NCBI GenBank assembly: GCA_023703575.1
Contig: CP097969.1
Span: 1,459,517-1,523,516, forward strand
Direction of reading: 5' to 3'
DNA: 64,000 nt
From: SAR86 cluster bacterium
GTDB lineage: Bacteria > Pseudomonadota > Gammaproteobacteria > Magnimaribacterales > Magnimaribacteraceae
Position numbers and translations under genes: made by a program
The notes under the pieces: model-generated
The model's input: the letters and a program-made list of their open reading frames with translations, nothing else
The model's database searches: none
Told to the model about the DNA's origin: nothing
Shown: positions 8,128-18,468 of the stretch, one piece after another
Layout: each line of letters opens with the position of its first letter
Numbering within the stretch: position 1 is the first letter of the stretch

Positions 8128-10269
8128 ATGGAATCAATTGGAGCCCTATCAAAGAAACTGTCAGACTATTTAGATCCAAAAAAGGTTAAACAAGTTAATA
8201 AAGCTTATAACTTTGCTTGTGAAGCTCATTCCGGTCAGTTTAGATCCAGTGGAGACCCATACGTAACACATCCAATAGCTGTTGCTTCAATCTTGAGCTC
8301 TTTCAGGATGGACGAAGATAGCCTATCAGCTGCTATGCTTCATGATGTTATTGAAGATACAGGTATCCCAAAAGCCATTATAGAAAAAAAATTTAATAGG
8401 GATGTTGCCAACCTTGTAGATGGGGTCAGCAAACTAGATAAGCTTTCAATATCTAATCGGACTGAGGCTGAAGCAGAAAATCTCCAAAAAATGGTTTTAG
8501 CAATGTCTAAAGACATTAGGGTGATCGTCGTAAAACTTGCAGACAGGCTTCACAATATGAGAACTTTGATGTATCTGAATAGAGAGAAGCAAATAAAGAT
8601 AGCAAAAGAAACACTAGAAATTTATGCCCCAATTGCTCATCGGATTGGCATGAATAATTTATATCGTGAACTTGAAGACTTGGCATTTAAGGTTATTTAT
8701 CCAAAGCGTTATGAAAGGCTCACCTCCGCCGTTAAAAAGAATAGAGGCGGTCAAAAAAGAATACTAAATAAAATACAAAAAGAACTCAGTAAGAGACTTC
8801 TAGATCAAGGTATCCCTGCTTTAGTTGAAGGGAGAGAAAAGCACACCTATAGTATTTATAGGAAAATGAAAGAAAGGCACAGGTCCTTTGAAGAGATTAT
8901 GGATGTATATGCCATAAAAATTATTGTAGATACTCCAGAAAACTGTTATCGCACTATTGGCCATATTCATAACTTATACAAACCAGTGGAAGGTCGTTTT
9001 AAAGACTATATAGCTATTCCCAAATCGAATGGATATCAGTCCCTTCATACGGGTGTAGTCGGATTGAAAGGATTTCCCGTGGAAGTACAAATAAAAACAC
9101 AAGAAATGAATGATATGGCAGAAAATGGGATAGCTTCTCACTGGCTATATAAATCAGGTGATAAGTCAGATTTTAATCCCCAGATAAGGGCAAGGAGATG
9201 GGTAGCTGGTCTTCTAGAGATGAGAGAAAATTATGATTCTACCGAAGAGTTCATTGATTCAATAAAAACTGATATTTTTCCTGATGAAATATATGTGTTT
9301 ACTCCACAAGGTAAAATTATTGAAATGTCTAGCGGCTCGACTGCTATAGATTTCGCATATGCAGTCCATACAGACATTGGCCATCATTGTAGAGCATGCA
9401 GAATAAATAAAAGACTCGCCCCTCTGAGTGTACCTCTAGAAAGTGGTCAAACAATTGAAATCCTTACCGAGAAGGTTCCTCAAACTTCACCTGCTTGGTT
9501 AAATTTTGCAGTAACCCCAAGAGCCAGAAATAGCATTCGTCACTATCTAAGTAACTTAAAGACCTCCGAAGCAAGGAAATTTGGAAAGAAGCTGCTTGAT
9601 CAATCATTGACGAATATGGGAATTAAGTTAAGAGAAATAGAAAAGGATGACCTTCGTAAAGTATTAAAAAATATCGGAGTAAGAAGTCTCAACAAACTAC
9701 TAGAGGAAATAGGATTAGGTCAGAGAGTAGGTAATATTGTGGCTCAACAAATAACAGGATTCTTAAAAGATGATGACATTGAGCACAAGGAAGTTGTGCC
9801 TCTTGAGATTACCGGATCGGAGGGTCTGATTGTAAATTATGCGATCTGCTGTAAACCTATCCCCGGGGATTCTGTTATTGGTCATTTCACTGCTGAAAGA
9901 GGTCTCGTCATACACCAAGAAAGGTGCAAAAACATCCTATCTGTCAGAGAAGATCCTCAACAGTGCTTCCCTGTAAATTGGGGTAAACCCTCCGGAAGGT
10001 CCTTCTTAGTTCAAATAAAAGTAATTGCAAGAGATGAGCCAGGTCTTCTAGCAAATTTAGCTGCTGTAATTACAGGCCTCGAGACCAATATAGCTTCTAT
10101 TCAAACAATGGATACAAATACTGAGATACATGAATTTATACTTGATCTTGAAGTATCAGATAGAACACATCTCTCCAAGATATTAAGAAAAATAAGAACA
10201 GTAAATAATGTAGTTTCTGTAACCAGAATACATGATTGGGAGATGAGGCAAGCAGCAGCATTACACTAA
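8128..10269 (+). CDS. spoT: Bifunctional (p)ppGpp synthetase/hydrolase
   Basis: A 713-aa RSH protein with full domain order. The HD hydrolase has HDVIEDT at 72-78 and the conserved VTHPIAVA before it. The synthetase domain (~230-350) contains RFKDYIAIPKSNGYQSLHT. A TGS domain (~390-450) starts DEIYVFTPQGK, and a C-terminal ACT domain covers ~640-713. Both active sites look intact, so it should make and degrade the alarmone. No second RSH gene is in view. It is followed after 1 nt by ridA. Confidence 0.96.
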   Translation: MESIGALSKKLSDYLDPKKVKQVNKAYNFACEAHSGQFRSSGDPYVTHPIAVASILSSFRMDEDSLSAAMLHDVIEDTGIPKAIIEKKFNRDVANLVDGVSKLDKLSISNRTEAEAENLQKMVLAMSKDIRVIVVKLADRLHNMRTLMYLNREKQIKIAKETLEIYAPIAHRIGMNNLYRELEDLAFKVIYPKRYERLTSAVKKNRGGQKRILNKIQKELSKRLLDQGIPALVEGREKHTYSIYRKMKERHRSFEEIMDVYAIKIIVDTPENCYRTIGHIHNLYKPVEGRFKDYIAIPKSNGYQSLHTGVVGLKGFPVEVQIKTQEMNDMAENGIASHWLYKSGDKSDFNPQIRARRWVAGLLEMRENYDSTEEFIDSIKTDIFPDEIYVFTPQGKIIEMSSGSTAIDFAYAVHTDIGHHCRACRINKRLAPLSVPLESGQTIEILTEKVPQTSPAWLNFAVTPRARNSIRHYLSNLKTSEARKFGKKLLDQSLTNMGIKLREIEKDDLRKVLKNIGVRSLNKLLEEIGLGQRVGNIVAQQITGFLKDDDIEHKEVVPLEITGSEGLIVNYAICCKPIPGDSVIGHFTAERGLVIHQERCKNILSVREDPQQCFPVNWGKPSGRSFLVQIKVIARDEPGLLANLAAVITGLETNIASIQTMDTNTEIHEFILDLEVSDRTHLSKILRKIRTVNNVVSVTRIHDWEMRQAAALH

Positions 10270-10270
10270 T

Positions 10271-10651
10271 ATGAAAAAAAAAATTAGCTCTAAAAAAGCA
10301 CCGACAGCAATTGGACCATATTCTCAAGGAATAGAGACTGAGAATTTGATATTTCTATCAGGGCAAATACCCTTAGATCCCGAGACCATGAAATTAGTTG
10401 AAGGAGATGAAAATCAGATTCGACAAGTTTTTAAAAATATCGATGCTCTATGTACTGCAGCTGATCTAAATATGAATCATATTGTTAAACTCAATGTCTC
10501 TCTTCATGATCTATCACTCTTCAGTTTAGTAAATGAAATTATGAAAGAAATATTTACAGAGCCTTATCCTGCAAGAGCCGCGCTTCAGGTAGCAAGATTA
10601 CCCTTGGACTCTTCTATTGAGGTAGAAGCCATTCTAGCCAAGACTATATAA
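10271..10651 (+). CDS. ridA: 2-iminobutanoate/2-iminopropanoate deaminase RidA
   Basis: A 126-aa RidA/YjgF protein that hydrolyses reactive enamine/imine products of PLP enzymes. APTAIGPYSQGI (residues 10-21), FLSGQIPLDP, and YPARAALQVARLP with the substrate-clamping Arg102 are all present. It follows spoT by 1 nt and precedes recG by 4 nt. In E. coli this position holds trmH; ridA here is the pseudomonad-like order. Confidence 0.95.
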   Translation: MKKKISSKKAPTAIGPYSQGIETENLIFLSGQIPLDPETMKLVEGDENQIRQVFKNIDALCTAADLNMNHIVKLNVSLHDLSLFSLVNEIMKEIFTEPYPARAALQVARLPLDSSIEVEAILAKTI

Positions 10652-10655
10652 ATAA

Positions 10656-12740
10656 ATGACTGAAGAATCTAAAGATCTTCATTCAATCCAGGAACTGAAG
10701 GGCGTAGGTCCAAAAAGTGCAACATCTCTCAATAATTTAGGGATATTTAATATTACAGATGCCGCGTTTCATCTTCCCTTTCGTTATGAAGATAGAAGTT
10801 TTATAACTCCAATAAGTTCAGCGAATTATCAAACACCAGTTTTGATAGAAGGTGAGATTATGAAATCCACAGTAGTCTTTAGAGGGAGAAGGATGCTTTT
10901 TTCGGAGATTTATGACGGTACTGGAAAATTGACAATGAGAATGTTCAATTTTGCAATGGCTCAACACAAAGCCTTAGAAAAAGGAAAAATGATTAGATGT
11001 TATGGAAATATTACTCCAGGGCCTAATGGTAAACAAATGATTCATCCTCAATATCAAGTATTCGGCAAGGAAGATTCAATAGAAGTTGAAAAGAATCTTA
11101 CGCCGGTTTACCCAACAACTTCTGGGATGCAACAAAATAAACTCAAAAAGATAATTGAGAGCTCACTGATTTACTGTGATGAAAACAATCTGCTGAAGGA
11201 AGAATCGCAAAACAAAGATTACTCTGAATTTGGTAATCTTCTAGAAACTTTAAAGTTTCTTCATAAGCCGCCTGTAGAAACTAATCTTTACGAATTAATT
11301 GAAGGTAAACATCCAGCTCAACAAAAACTGATAAAAGAGGAACTAGTTGCACATATGCTATGTGCAGGTATTTTAAAGAATGAACTTGAAGGAAGAAAAG
11401 GACCATCAATGGTAAAAAATTCAATCTATGAAAAAGATTTTTTTAACTCTTTACCTTTCGCTTTAACAAATTCGCAAAGAAAAGTTTGGGATGAGATTAA
11501 GGATGATATGTTGGCCATGGTTCCAATGAGGAGATTATTACAAGGTGATGTAGGTTCAGGTAAGACAATCGTGGGAGCATTAGCTGCCCTTCATGCTAAA
11601 TCCAATGATTGGCAAACTGCAATTTTATGTCCTACTGAAATATTAGCTGAACAACACTTTACCTCTTTTTCAGAGTGGTTTAAGTCTCTAGGTATAAAAG
11701 TTAGTTTGCTGACAGGATCTACAAGAGCTAAAGATAAAATACTAATAATTAGAGAGCTGGTTAAAGGTAATATAGATATCCTCATCGGAACTCATGCGAT
11801 ATTCCAACAAGGAATTAAATTTAAAAATCTTGGCTTAACAGTTATAGATGAGCAGCATAGGTTTGGAGTTCATCAGAGATTTTCAATGTTAGAAAAAGGA
11901 GGAGAGACAAATCAGAGTCCACATCAATTAATTATGACTGCTACCCCAATTCCTAGAACTCTGGCAATGACGGTTTACGGCTCTCTAGAAACATCCATAA
12001 TCGATGAGCTTCCACCCGGTAGAAATCCAGTTCATACATCATCGAGGCCTGATTCGCTTAGAGAAAAGGTCATCAAAAGAGTAGAAGAAGTTTGTTTAAC
12101 CGGGAAAAGAGCTTATTGGGTTTGTACGTTAATAGAAGATTCTGAAGAGTTAGAAGCTCAGTCAGCAGAAGAACTATACAAAGAGATCTCAAATTCGTTA
12201 CCAAAAGTTAAGGTTGGGCTTGTACATGGCAGGCTTAAGAAAGATGAAAAAGATTCAGTCATAGAAAAATTTAGGAATGGAGATATACAACTTTTAGTTT
12301 GTACTACAGTTATTGAAGTCGGTGTAGACGTACCAGAGGCTACGCTAATGATTATAGAAAATCCGGAGAGATTAGGATTATCTCAGTTACATCAATTAAG
12401 AGGTCGAGTGGGAAGAAAAGCTAACACTGATTCCCATTGTCTGCTTCTCTATAAAGAACCTCTTTCTGGTCTTGCTGAAGAAAGAATAAAGACTATGGAA
12501 GAGACCAATGATGGTTTCAAAATAGCAGAGAAAGATTTGGAATTAAGAGGAGCCGGAGATATTTATGGTATCAGGCAGTCTGGTCTAATGGATCTGAAGA
12601 TTGCAAACCCGATAAGAGACTCAAATCTATTGTTAGCTGCTCAAGAAGAAGCTATTGAACTAAGCAGGAATGAACAGGGATTCGCTAAGATGCTTGTTGA
12701 TAGATGGATAGGCAATAGAGTCGATTATTCTGAGTCTTAA
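10656..12740 (+). CDS. recG: ATP-dependent DNA helicase RecG
   Basis: A 694-aa branch-migrating helicase that remodels stalled forks. The N-terminal wedge/OB region (1-~240) begins IQELKGVGPKSATSL. The helicase core has Walker A GDVGSGKT (~residue 298), a DEQH box (~398), TATPIPRTL, and motif VI HQLRGRVGR. The C-terminus with ELRGAGDIYG is typical. Its stop overlaps the cmoB stop as TTAA. Confidence 0.96.
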   Translation: MTEESKDLHSIQELKGVGPKSATSLNNLGIFNITDAAFHLPFRYEDRSFITPISSANYQTPVLIEGEIMKSTVVFRGRRMLFSEIYDGTGKLTMRMFNFAMAQHKALEKGKMIRCYGNITPGPNGKQMIHPQYQVFGKEDSIEVEKNLTPVYPTTSGMQQNKLKKIIESSLIYCDENNLLKEESQNKDYSEFGNLLETLKFLHKPPVETNLYELIEGKHPAQQKLIKEELVAHMLCAGILKNELEGRKGPSMVKNSIYEKDFFNSLPFALTNSQRKVWDEIKDDMLAMVPMRRLLQGDVGSGKTIVGALAALHAKSNDWQTAILCPTEILAEQHFTSFSEWFKSLGIKVSLLTGSTRAKDKILIIRELVKGNIDILIGTHAIFQQGIKFKNLGLTVIDEQHRFGVHQRFSMLEKGGETNQSPHQLIMTATPIPRTLAMTVYGSLETSIIDELPPGRNPVHTSSRPDSLREKVIKRVEEVCLTGKRAYWVCTLIEDSEELEAQSAEELYKEISNSLPKVKVGLVHGRLKKDEKDSVIEKFRNGDIQLLVCTTVIEVGVDVPEATLMIIENPERLGLSQLHQLRGRVGRKANTDSHCLLLYKEPLSGLAEERIKTMEETNDGFKIAEKDLELRGAGDIYGIRQSGLMDLKIANPIRDSNLLLAAQEEAIELSRNEQGFAKMLVDRWIGNRVDYSES

Positions 12741-13672
12741 GAAGCTTTTCCTAATACATAAAATTTTCTTTTAGGTGCAGGGTATCCCTCTACGGTGATA
12801 GATTTGTTTTTCAGATTTAAAGCTGATTCAAATGATTTAAATGGCATCCAATTGGTGCTCCTTTGCTCTTTGTCATTTGTTACTGCTAGATCGCTCTCAG
12901 CGTAAACTTGTAGACTAAGATCTCTAAAAATGGACTTGCACCCATTATCAGTATGGACAAAATGAACATTTGGCATTGATGCATATTTTCCATTCGAAGG
13001 TTTTAGAGCTATGCCGCATTCTTTTGGTGAGATAATTGTTTCAACAACTAACTTTCCATTATCTGCTAATAAATCTTTTAAGTTATTCAGATGCTCAGGA
13101 GGATTTCTTTGGTGATACAAGAGGCCCATACTAAATATTACATCGAATTTAGAATTTTTTAATCCTGACTCTTCTATACGCTCAGGTATCATCCTGATAT
13201 TTTCAGAGTCAACGAAATGATTAATGGCATAGAATTGTGCAACATGTACCAGGTTAGGTTCTAAACAAAGAACTTTATCTGCACCCATGCCCAGCATTCG
13301 AAAAGCATAGTATCCATTACCAGATCCCACATCAAGAATGGACTTACCATCTAAGTCAATATTAAGTTTTTGAAATCTTTTCCATTTTTTTGCAGAGTCC
13401 CATTCACTATCAATAAATATATCATTTATTATAAAAGGCCCCTTCCGCCACGGGATTAATTGCAAAAGTAAGCTTTCTATTTCGTCATTGTCTTCAATAT
13501 AGAAATTTATGTTAATCTCATTAATTAATTCCACTTCTGCATTTAGAATATTTGGTAATCTACTTAAGATTTCTAACCAACTTTCAATTCTTCTATCCTT
13601 CTTGTTACCAAATGGATTGTCTTTATATCGGTAATACAATGCCTCTACTTCTTTAGAAATAAACATGTTCAC
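12737..13672 (-). CDS. cmoB: tRNA U34 carboxymethyltransferase CmoB
   Basis: A 311-aa Rossmann methyltransferase-fold enzyme that uses carboxy-SAM from CmoA to turn ho5U34 into cmo5U34. The PWRKGPF segment (74-80) and the SAM-site LDVGSGNGYYAFRM (113-126) are characteristic, as are SMGLLYHQRNP and the C-terminal NWMPFKSFE. It overlaps the cmoA stop by 4 nt, so the two are coupled. Length is close to the E. coli protein. Confidence 0.95.
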   Translation of the reverse strand: MNMFISKEVEALYYRYKDNPFGNKKDRRIESWLEILSRLPNILNAEVELINEININFYIEDNDEIESLLLQLIPWRKGPFIINDIFIDSEWDSAKKWKRFQKLNIDLDGKSILDVGSGNGYYAFRMLGMGADKVLCLEPNLVHVAQFYAINHFVDSENIRMIPERIEESGLKNSKFDVIFSMGLLYHQRNPPEHLNNLKDLLADNGKLVVETIISPKECGIALKPSNGKYASMPNVHFVHTDNGCKSIFRDLSLQVYAESDLAVTNDKEQRSTNWMPFKSFESALNLKNKSITVEGYPAPKRKFYVLGKAS

Positions 13673-14391
13673 TTTGAAAATACAAAGGTCCTGAAATTTA
13701 AATTAGATAAAATTTTCTCAGCCTTAATAAAACCAACTTTTCTTGCTCTTAAAATATGTTCTTCTTCACATTCCGTCTTTAGAATCCCTTCCAGAGAATC
13801 TCGTTTTCTGGAAATTTCTATATCGGAGTAACCATTTGCTGATTTAAATAGATGATGTGTATTGATAATTCTTTGATTCTCAAACTTATTTTCATAATGA
13901 ACTTTCTCTGACAAAATTAAAATTCCATTCGGGATTAAAGCTTTAAATATTTTTTTAAATAGAATATCTCTTTCTTCCAAGTCCAAAAATTGAATGAGAT
14001 AGTTTACAACTATTAGAGAAGCATTCTTTAAATTGCTTTCCATAATATCTTCATTCAAGAAAACTAATGAGCTAGGATTTTTATAGTTTTTAAATATACG
14101 CTCGCACTCATCTATCATGGCCTCTGATTTATCAATCGCTATTACTTTAGCTTTGTTTGCACCTTGAAGGATTGAAAAGCTAGAGGCCCCTAGTGAGCAA
14201 CCAATGTCATAACAATTTGTATCAGTTTTATAAAACTTTTTAGCATAATGGGCAATGATATTTAGACTAGTTTTATAGCCGGGAACAGATCTTTTTATCA
14301 TATCTTCAAAAACTTCAGTTACCTCTTCATTGAAGGTAAAAGGCAAACCACTTAAATTGCCTTTTTCATAAATATTATCCTGCTTTCCCAT
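13669..14391 (-). CDS. cmoA: Carboxy-S-adenosyl-L-methionine synthase CmoA
   Basis: A 240-aa enzyme that makes carboxy-SAM from SAM and prephenate. The SAM-binding motif CYDIGCSLGASS (60-71) and NYLIQFLDLEERD are recognisable, with SEKVHYE downstream. It is first in the cmoA-cmoB pair and divergent from a GNAT gene over 30 nt. Confidence 0.94.
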   Translation of the reverse strand: MGKQDNIYEKGNLSGLPFTFNEEVTEVFEDMIKRSVPGYKTSLNIIAHYAKKFYKTDTNCYDIGCSLGASSFSILQGANKAKVIAIDKSEAMIDECERIFKNYKNPSSLVFLNEDIMESNLKNASLIVVNYLIQFLDLEERDILFKKIFKALIPNGILILSEKVHYENKFENQRIINTHHLFKSANGYSDIEISRKRDSLEGILKTECEEEHILRARKVGFIKAEKILSNLNFRTFVFSK

Positions 14392-14421
14392 AACAGCTAT
14401 TGTAGAATCTTACGCCTTAAT

Positions 14422-14865
14422 ATGCCTAATTACTCTATAAAATCTCCTGAAAGTATTGAAGAATGGGAAAGCTATCTCTTATTTAGATGGGAAGTACTTC
14501 GAAAACCCCTAGGCATGTCAAAAGAATCTTTAGCAGATACCATAGAAGATAAAAGTTTTCATTTGATGGGAATAGATGAAAAAGAAAATGTAATCGCTTC
14601 AGGTAGAGTGCATTTCAATTCTGAGAATGAAGCTCAAATAAGATACATGGCCGTAGATAGCAGGTTTAAAAGAAGGGGTATAGGTTCAGAGATTGTTGAT
14701 AAATTGGAAAGATATGCTACTTCTAAAGGGGCAGGAATTATGGTTTTGAATGCAAGAGAAGAGGCAATAGGTTTCTATTCAAATCTTGGCTATAAAGAGG
14801 TATGTCCATATCATTCTGATACAGGCATACCTCATAAGACTATGCAAAAAGATCTTCTTATTTAA
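14422..14865 (+). CDS. GNAT N-acetyltransferase (ElaA/YitI-like)
   Basis: A 147-aa single GNAT domain. The acetyl-CoA site is the segment RFKRRGIGSEIVDKLE (about residues 92-107), preceded by beta-4 IRYMAVDS and followed by LNAREEAIGFYSNLGY. Length and pattern fit small-molecule acetyltransferases. The acceptor is unknown. The stop is shared as TTAA with hppA on the other strand. Confidence 0.8.
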   Translation: MPNYSIKSPESIEEWESYLLFRWEVLRKPLGMSKESLADTIEDKSFHLMGIDEKENVIASGRVHFNSENEAQIRYMAVDSRFKRRGIGSEIVDKLERYATSKGAGIMVLNAREEAIGFYSNLGYKEVCPYHSDTGIPHKTMQKDLLI

Positions 14866-16868
14866 AGCAAAGGAGCAATTACTAAACTTACAATTGCCAT
14901 TACATTAATCAGAATATTCATTGATGGACCTGATGTATCCTTAAAAGGGTCTCCAACAGTATCACCAACAACAGCTGCTGAATGAGTATCAGTTCCTTTA
15001 CCACCAAGGTTTCCTTTCTCAATATACTTCTTAGCATTGTCCCAAGCACCCCCAGCATTTGCCATGAATAATGCCATAAGCACACAAACTAGAAGACCTC
15101 CTGCAAGCAAGCCACCCAAAGCCTCAGCTCCAATTCCTAATCCAACTAAAGGTGGTGCCGAAACAGCAATAACACCGGGTAGGAGCATTTTCTTAAGTGC
15201 GGCTGCTGTTGCAATATCTACACATTTCGCAGTATCAGGCTCTGCATTACCTTCTAAAAGTCCTGGGATTTCTTTAAATTGCCTTCTAATTTCGTTAATC
15301 ATCTCAAAGGCTGCGTCTCCAACAGCTGTCATAGTAATTGAAGCTATTAAGAAAGGTATAGCACCTCCAATAAATATACCTATTAATACTGTAGGATTAG
15401 ATAAAACAAGTTGAAGTGGCTCGGCCCTATTGGCAGAAACTGTTTCAACAAAAGCCGAAATTATTGCTAATGCTGCTAAAGCAGCAGCTCCGATAGCGAA
15501 ACCCTTACCAATGGCAGCGGTAGTGTTACCTTGCTCATCTAATTCGTCTGTAATTACTCTAGTCTCAGAAGGCATACCTGCCATTTCTGCTATCCCTCCA
15601 GCATTATCTGCAACAGGTCCATAAGCATCTATAGCCATAGTTATACCTACAGTTGACAACATACCGACTGCAGCAATACCAACACCATAAAGGCCTGTTA
15701 ATTCAGTTGAAATATAAATAATGAGAATAATGCAAGCTATAGGTAAGACCACAGATTGCATACCCACTGAGAGTCCAGTGATCATTACGGTCGCAGAGCC
15801 AGTTTGGCCGGCCTCAGCAATCTTTACTACTGGGCTAGAACCAGTGTAGTATTCCGTTATTAACCCAATAGCTATTCCACCTACTGAACCACAAACAACA
15901 GCCAACCAAACATCAAAACCATTAGTTCCTACTAAAACATTAGTTAAAAAATAAGCCGCTACGATGAAAATAAAAGGTGCACCCATAGTGCCCCATCTCA
16001 TTGCATTTGCGGGTGAAGACTTAGAAAAAAGTCTAACAATCACAATACCTAAAATAGATGCTATCAAACCTATTGAAGCCAATGCCAAAGGTAAGAACAT
16101 CATTCCTTCTTTATCTGCTTGAGAAAATTCAGAGGTTATAAGATAAGTTGAAGCTATTGCTATACAAGCCACCATTGAACCACAATAGGATTCAAAAATA
16201 TCTGAGCCCATACCAGCTATATCACCTACGTTATCTCCGACATTATCAGCTATCACTCCAGGATTTCTTGGATCGTCTTCTGGAATCCCAGCTTCTACTT
16301 TGCCAACTAAATCTGCGCCAACATCAGCACTTTTGGTATAAATCCCTCCACCAACTCTTGAAAATAGAGCCACTATAGATGCACCCATTGCAAAACCTTC
16401 AATTGAATGTGCATCACCACTTAATATATAAAAAAGCGTTCCTAGACCAATCAAACCGAGTGAAGCTACACAAAGACCCATGATAGAACCGCCATAAAAA
16501 GCTACAGATAAAGCTGATTCAGCACCTGAGTCAGAAGCAGCTGTTGCTGTTCTTACATTTGCTTTAGTAGCAGAGTACATGCCTATCCAACCGGCTACAG
16601 AGGAAGATAAGGCTCCTGCGAAAACAGCTATTGCTGTTCCTTCACCCAAAGAAAACCATACTAAAACTATAACTATTAATGCAAAAATGCTTAAGTAGGT
16701 ATATTCGGTCTTCATAAAGGTCATAGCACCAAGATGTATTTGGTCACCTATTTTCTTTACACTCTCATCTCCTTCAGGAAACCTGGTAACAACTAGATAT
16801 ATACCCAAAGCAACTAGTAAGCCCAAAACACCAAGCATTGGTGGTATAGCAAGATAACTTTCTAACAT
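14862..16868 (-). CDS. hppA: Membrane-bound ion-pumping pyrophosphatase
   Basis: A 668-aa protein with about 16 membrane helices. It couples PPi hydrolysis to H+ (or Na+) export. The PPi-binding motif [11 protein letters not shown] is at 182-192, followed by DNVGDNVGD (208-216). The loop [10 protein letters not shown] (447-456) has Ala451 and Gly454, the residues typical of K+-dependent enzymes; K+-independent ones have Lys and Thr. A strong GAGGAG site precedes the ATG. H+ versus Na+ specificity was not resolved. Confidence 0.95.
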   Translation of the reverse strand: MLESYLAIPPMLGVLGLLVALGIYLVVTRFPEGDESVKKIGDQIHLGAMTFMKTEYTYLSIFALIVIVLVWFSLGEGTAIAVFAGALSSSVAGWIGMYSATKANVRTATAASDSGAESALSVAFYGGSIMGLCVASLGLIGLGTLFYILSGDAHSIEGFAMGASIVALFSRVGGGIYTKSADVGADLVGKVEAGIPEDDPRNPGVIADNVGDNVGDIAGMGSDIFESYCGSMVACIAIASTYLITSEFSQADKEGMMFLPLALASIGLIASILGIVIVRLFSKSSPANAMRWGTMGAPFIFIVAAYFLTNVLVGTNGFDVWLAVVCGSVGGIAIGLITEYYTGSSPVVKIAEAGQTGSATVMITGLSVGMQSVVLPIACIILIIYISTELTGLYGVGIAAVGMLSTVGITMAIDAYGPVADNAGGIAEMAGMPSETRVITDELDEQGNTTAAIGKGFAIGAAALAALAIISAFVETVSANRAEPLQLVLSNPTVLIGIFIGGAIPFLIASITMTAVGDAAFEMINEIRRQFKEIPGLLEGNAEPDTAKCVDIATAAALKKMLLPGVIAVSAPPLVGLGIGAEALGGLLAGGLLVCVLMALFMANAGGAWDNAKKYIEKGNLGGKGTDTHSAAVVGDTVGDPFKDTSGPSMNILINVMAIVSLVIAPLL

Positions 16869-16941
16869 TATTTCTCCTCAAAAAAATTGGAATCTGTAAT
16901 CCAAGCGCTTAGTCTAACGGTATAAAGGTTTAATTAAAATA

Positions 16942-18204
16942 TTATTTTTCAGAATGAAAAGTTTCTATATCAAATTCATCCTCAGAGACTGCAACTACAC
17001 TAGAAACCATTGCGTCTCCAGTAACATTGACAGCAGTTCTCGTCATATCTAACAACCTGTCAACCCCTATTATTAGAGCAATGCCCTCTACTGGTAAACC
17101 AACCTGTTCAAGAACCATTGCAAGCATAATTAAGCCAACTCCGGGAACGCCAGCAGTGCCTATAGATGCCAGAGTTGCAGTAAGAATAACCATCAAGTAA
17201 TCGACCATAGAAAGTTCTATGTTGTAAGCTTGAGAAATGAAGACTGTAGCTATGCCTTGCATGATAGCGGTTCCATCCATATTAATTGTTGCACCAAGAG
17301 GGACCGTAAAAGATCCAATTGAAGAGTTAACTCCTATTTTATTTTTTACTGTATCTAAGGTTATAGGCATTGTTGCGCTGCTTGATGAGGTACTAAAAGC
17401 AAAAACTGCAAGCGATCTTACTTTCATGAAAAACTTAATAGGATTTAATCGTGCTAGAAGAGTCAATAAGCTGCCGTAAGTAATGAATGCATGGAAGATT
17501 AAAACAAAGACAAGCAAAAAGAAGTACTTTGCTAAATCCCCAATCATACCGAATCCTTGAACAGCAAATAGTGAAAAAAGTAACGCAAAGATTCCATAAG
17601 GAGCAAGTTCTATGAGCATCCTTACCAAACTCAAGATGACATCATTTATTAACTCAAAAGCATTTTTCAATGGTTCACCTGCAGATCCAAGACTCTTTAA
17701 GGCAATTCCAAATAAGAGCGAGAAAACAATAATTTGAAGCATATTTCCTTCAGCCATGGCAGCAATGGGATTTGTCGGAAAAATATTGATTAAAACTTCT
17801 TTTATAGATGGTGCCTCAGTTGAAGCGAAAGTTGTTGGCAAGGCTAGATCAATTCCTACACCGGGTTGAAATAAAAGAGCGAAGGAAAGTGCTATCGTTA
17901 TGGCTATTGCAGTTGTTAATAAATATAGAGATAAAGTTTTGATACTTATAGTACCTATTCTCGATGTAGAAGAAATTGAAACAACGCCACAAACGAGAGA
18001 GAAGAACACAAGGGGAACAATTACTAATCTTAAAGAGGCTATGAAAATTTGTCCTACAACATCCAATAAACCTTCGGTAAAAAAATTTATCAAAATTAAT
18101 TGGCCTATACTCCCTAATAAACCTGCATCATTTACCAATTTAAGCAAGATACCACCAGCCATGGCCAAGAGCATGGAAAGAATAATTCTAGAAGTAAGAG
18201 TCAT
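16942..18204 (-). CDS. Dicarboxylate/amino-acid:cation symporter (SDF/DAACS family)
   Basis: A 420-aa protein of the GltP/DctA/GltPh fold. The serine-rich hairpin tip STSSSSATMP is at 271-280, and the substrate/cation motif TINMDGTA at 306-313. A second half contains AGVPGVGLIM, and helix 8 has DRLLDMTRTAVNVTGD, whose Asp and Arg contact the carboxylate substrate. It imports glutamate, aspartate or C4-dicarboxylates with Na+ or H+. It begins 3 nt after the rubredoxin stop, so the two are probably one transcript. Confidence 0.9.
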   Translation of the reverse strand: MTLTSRIILSMLLAMAGGILLKLVNDAGLLGSIGQLILINFFTEGLLDVVGQIFIASLRLVIVPLVFFSLVCGVVSISSTSRIGTISIKTLSLYLLTTAIAITIALSFALLFQPGVGIDLALPTTFASTEAPSIKEVLINIFPTNPIAAMAEGNMLQIIVFSLLFGIALKSLGSAGEPLKNAFELINDVILSLVRMLIELAPYGIFALLFSLFAVQGFGMIGDLAKYFFLLVFVLIFHAFITYGSLLTLLARLNPIKFFMKVRSLAVFAFSTSSSSATMPITLDTVKNKIGVNSSIGSFTVPLGATINMDGTAIMQGIATVFISQAYNIELSMVDYLMVILTATLASIGTAGVPGVGLIMLAMVLEQVGLPVEGIALIIGVDRLLDMTRTAVNVTGDAMVSSVVAVSEDEFDIETFHSEK

Positions 18205-18207
18205 TAA

Positions 18208-18375
18208 TTAACCTATTTCAACCATCTCAAAATCTTCTTTGCCTACTCCGCAATCTGGACATATCCAATCTTCGGGTACATCTTCCCATTTTGTTCCAGG
18301 CTCAATGCCATCATCTGGCCAGCCTTCCTCTTCATCATAAATCAGACCACAAACAATGCATTCCCACTTTTTCAA
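18208..18375 (-). CDS. rubA: Rubredoxin
   Basis: A 55-aa protein from a TTG start (18375) with AGGAG upstream. The iron-binding cysteines are in two knuckles, CIVCGLIYD (Cys6 and Cys9) and CPDCGVG (Cys39 and Cys42). [19 protein letters not shown] lies between them as in all type I rubredoxins. It is a one-electron carrier in the cytoplasm. It is divergent from ubiA; in pseudomonads rubA also sits by the ubiquinone genes ubiC/ubiA. A possible reductase partner is the FAD enzyme at 41744. Confidence 0.93.
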   Translation of the reverse strand: MKKWECIVCGLIYDEEEGWPDDGIEPGTKWEDVPEDWICPDCGVGKEDFEMVEIG

Positions 18376-18468
18376 AGCTTACTCCTTTTTCAAAAAAAGA
18401 TATTCTAACTCAACTTTATTAGCAACTTAGACTAAAGTATCAATCTTCTCGACAAGTATTATTTGCCG

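Noticed and set aside
14862-16868. Long open frames on the plus strand opposite hppA (e.g. 15037-15414)
   Set aside because: They are antisense shadows of a clearly conserved membrane pyrophosphatase and have low-complexity Ala/Pro/Ser translations.
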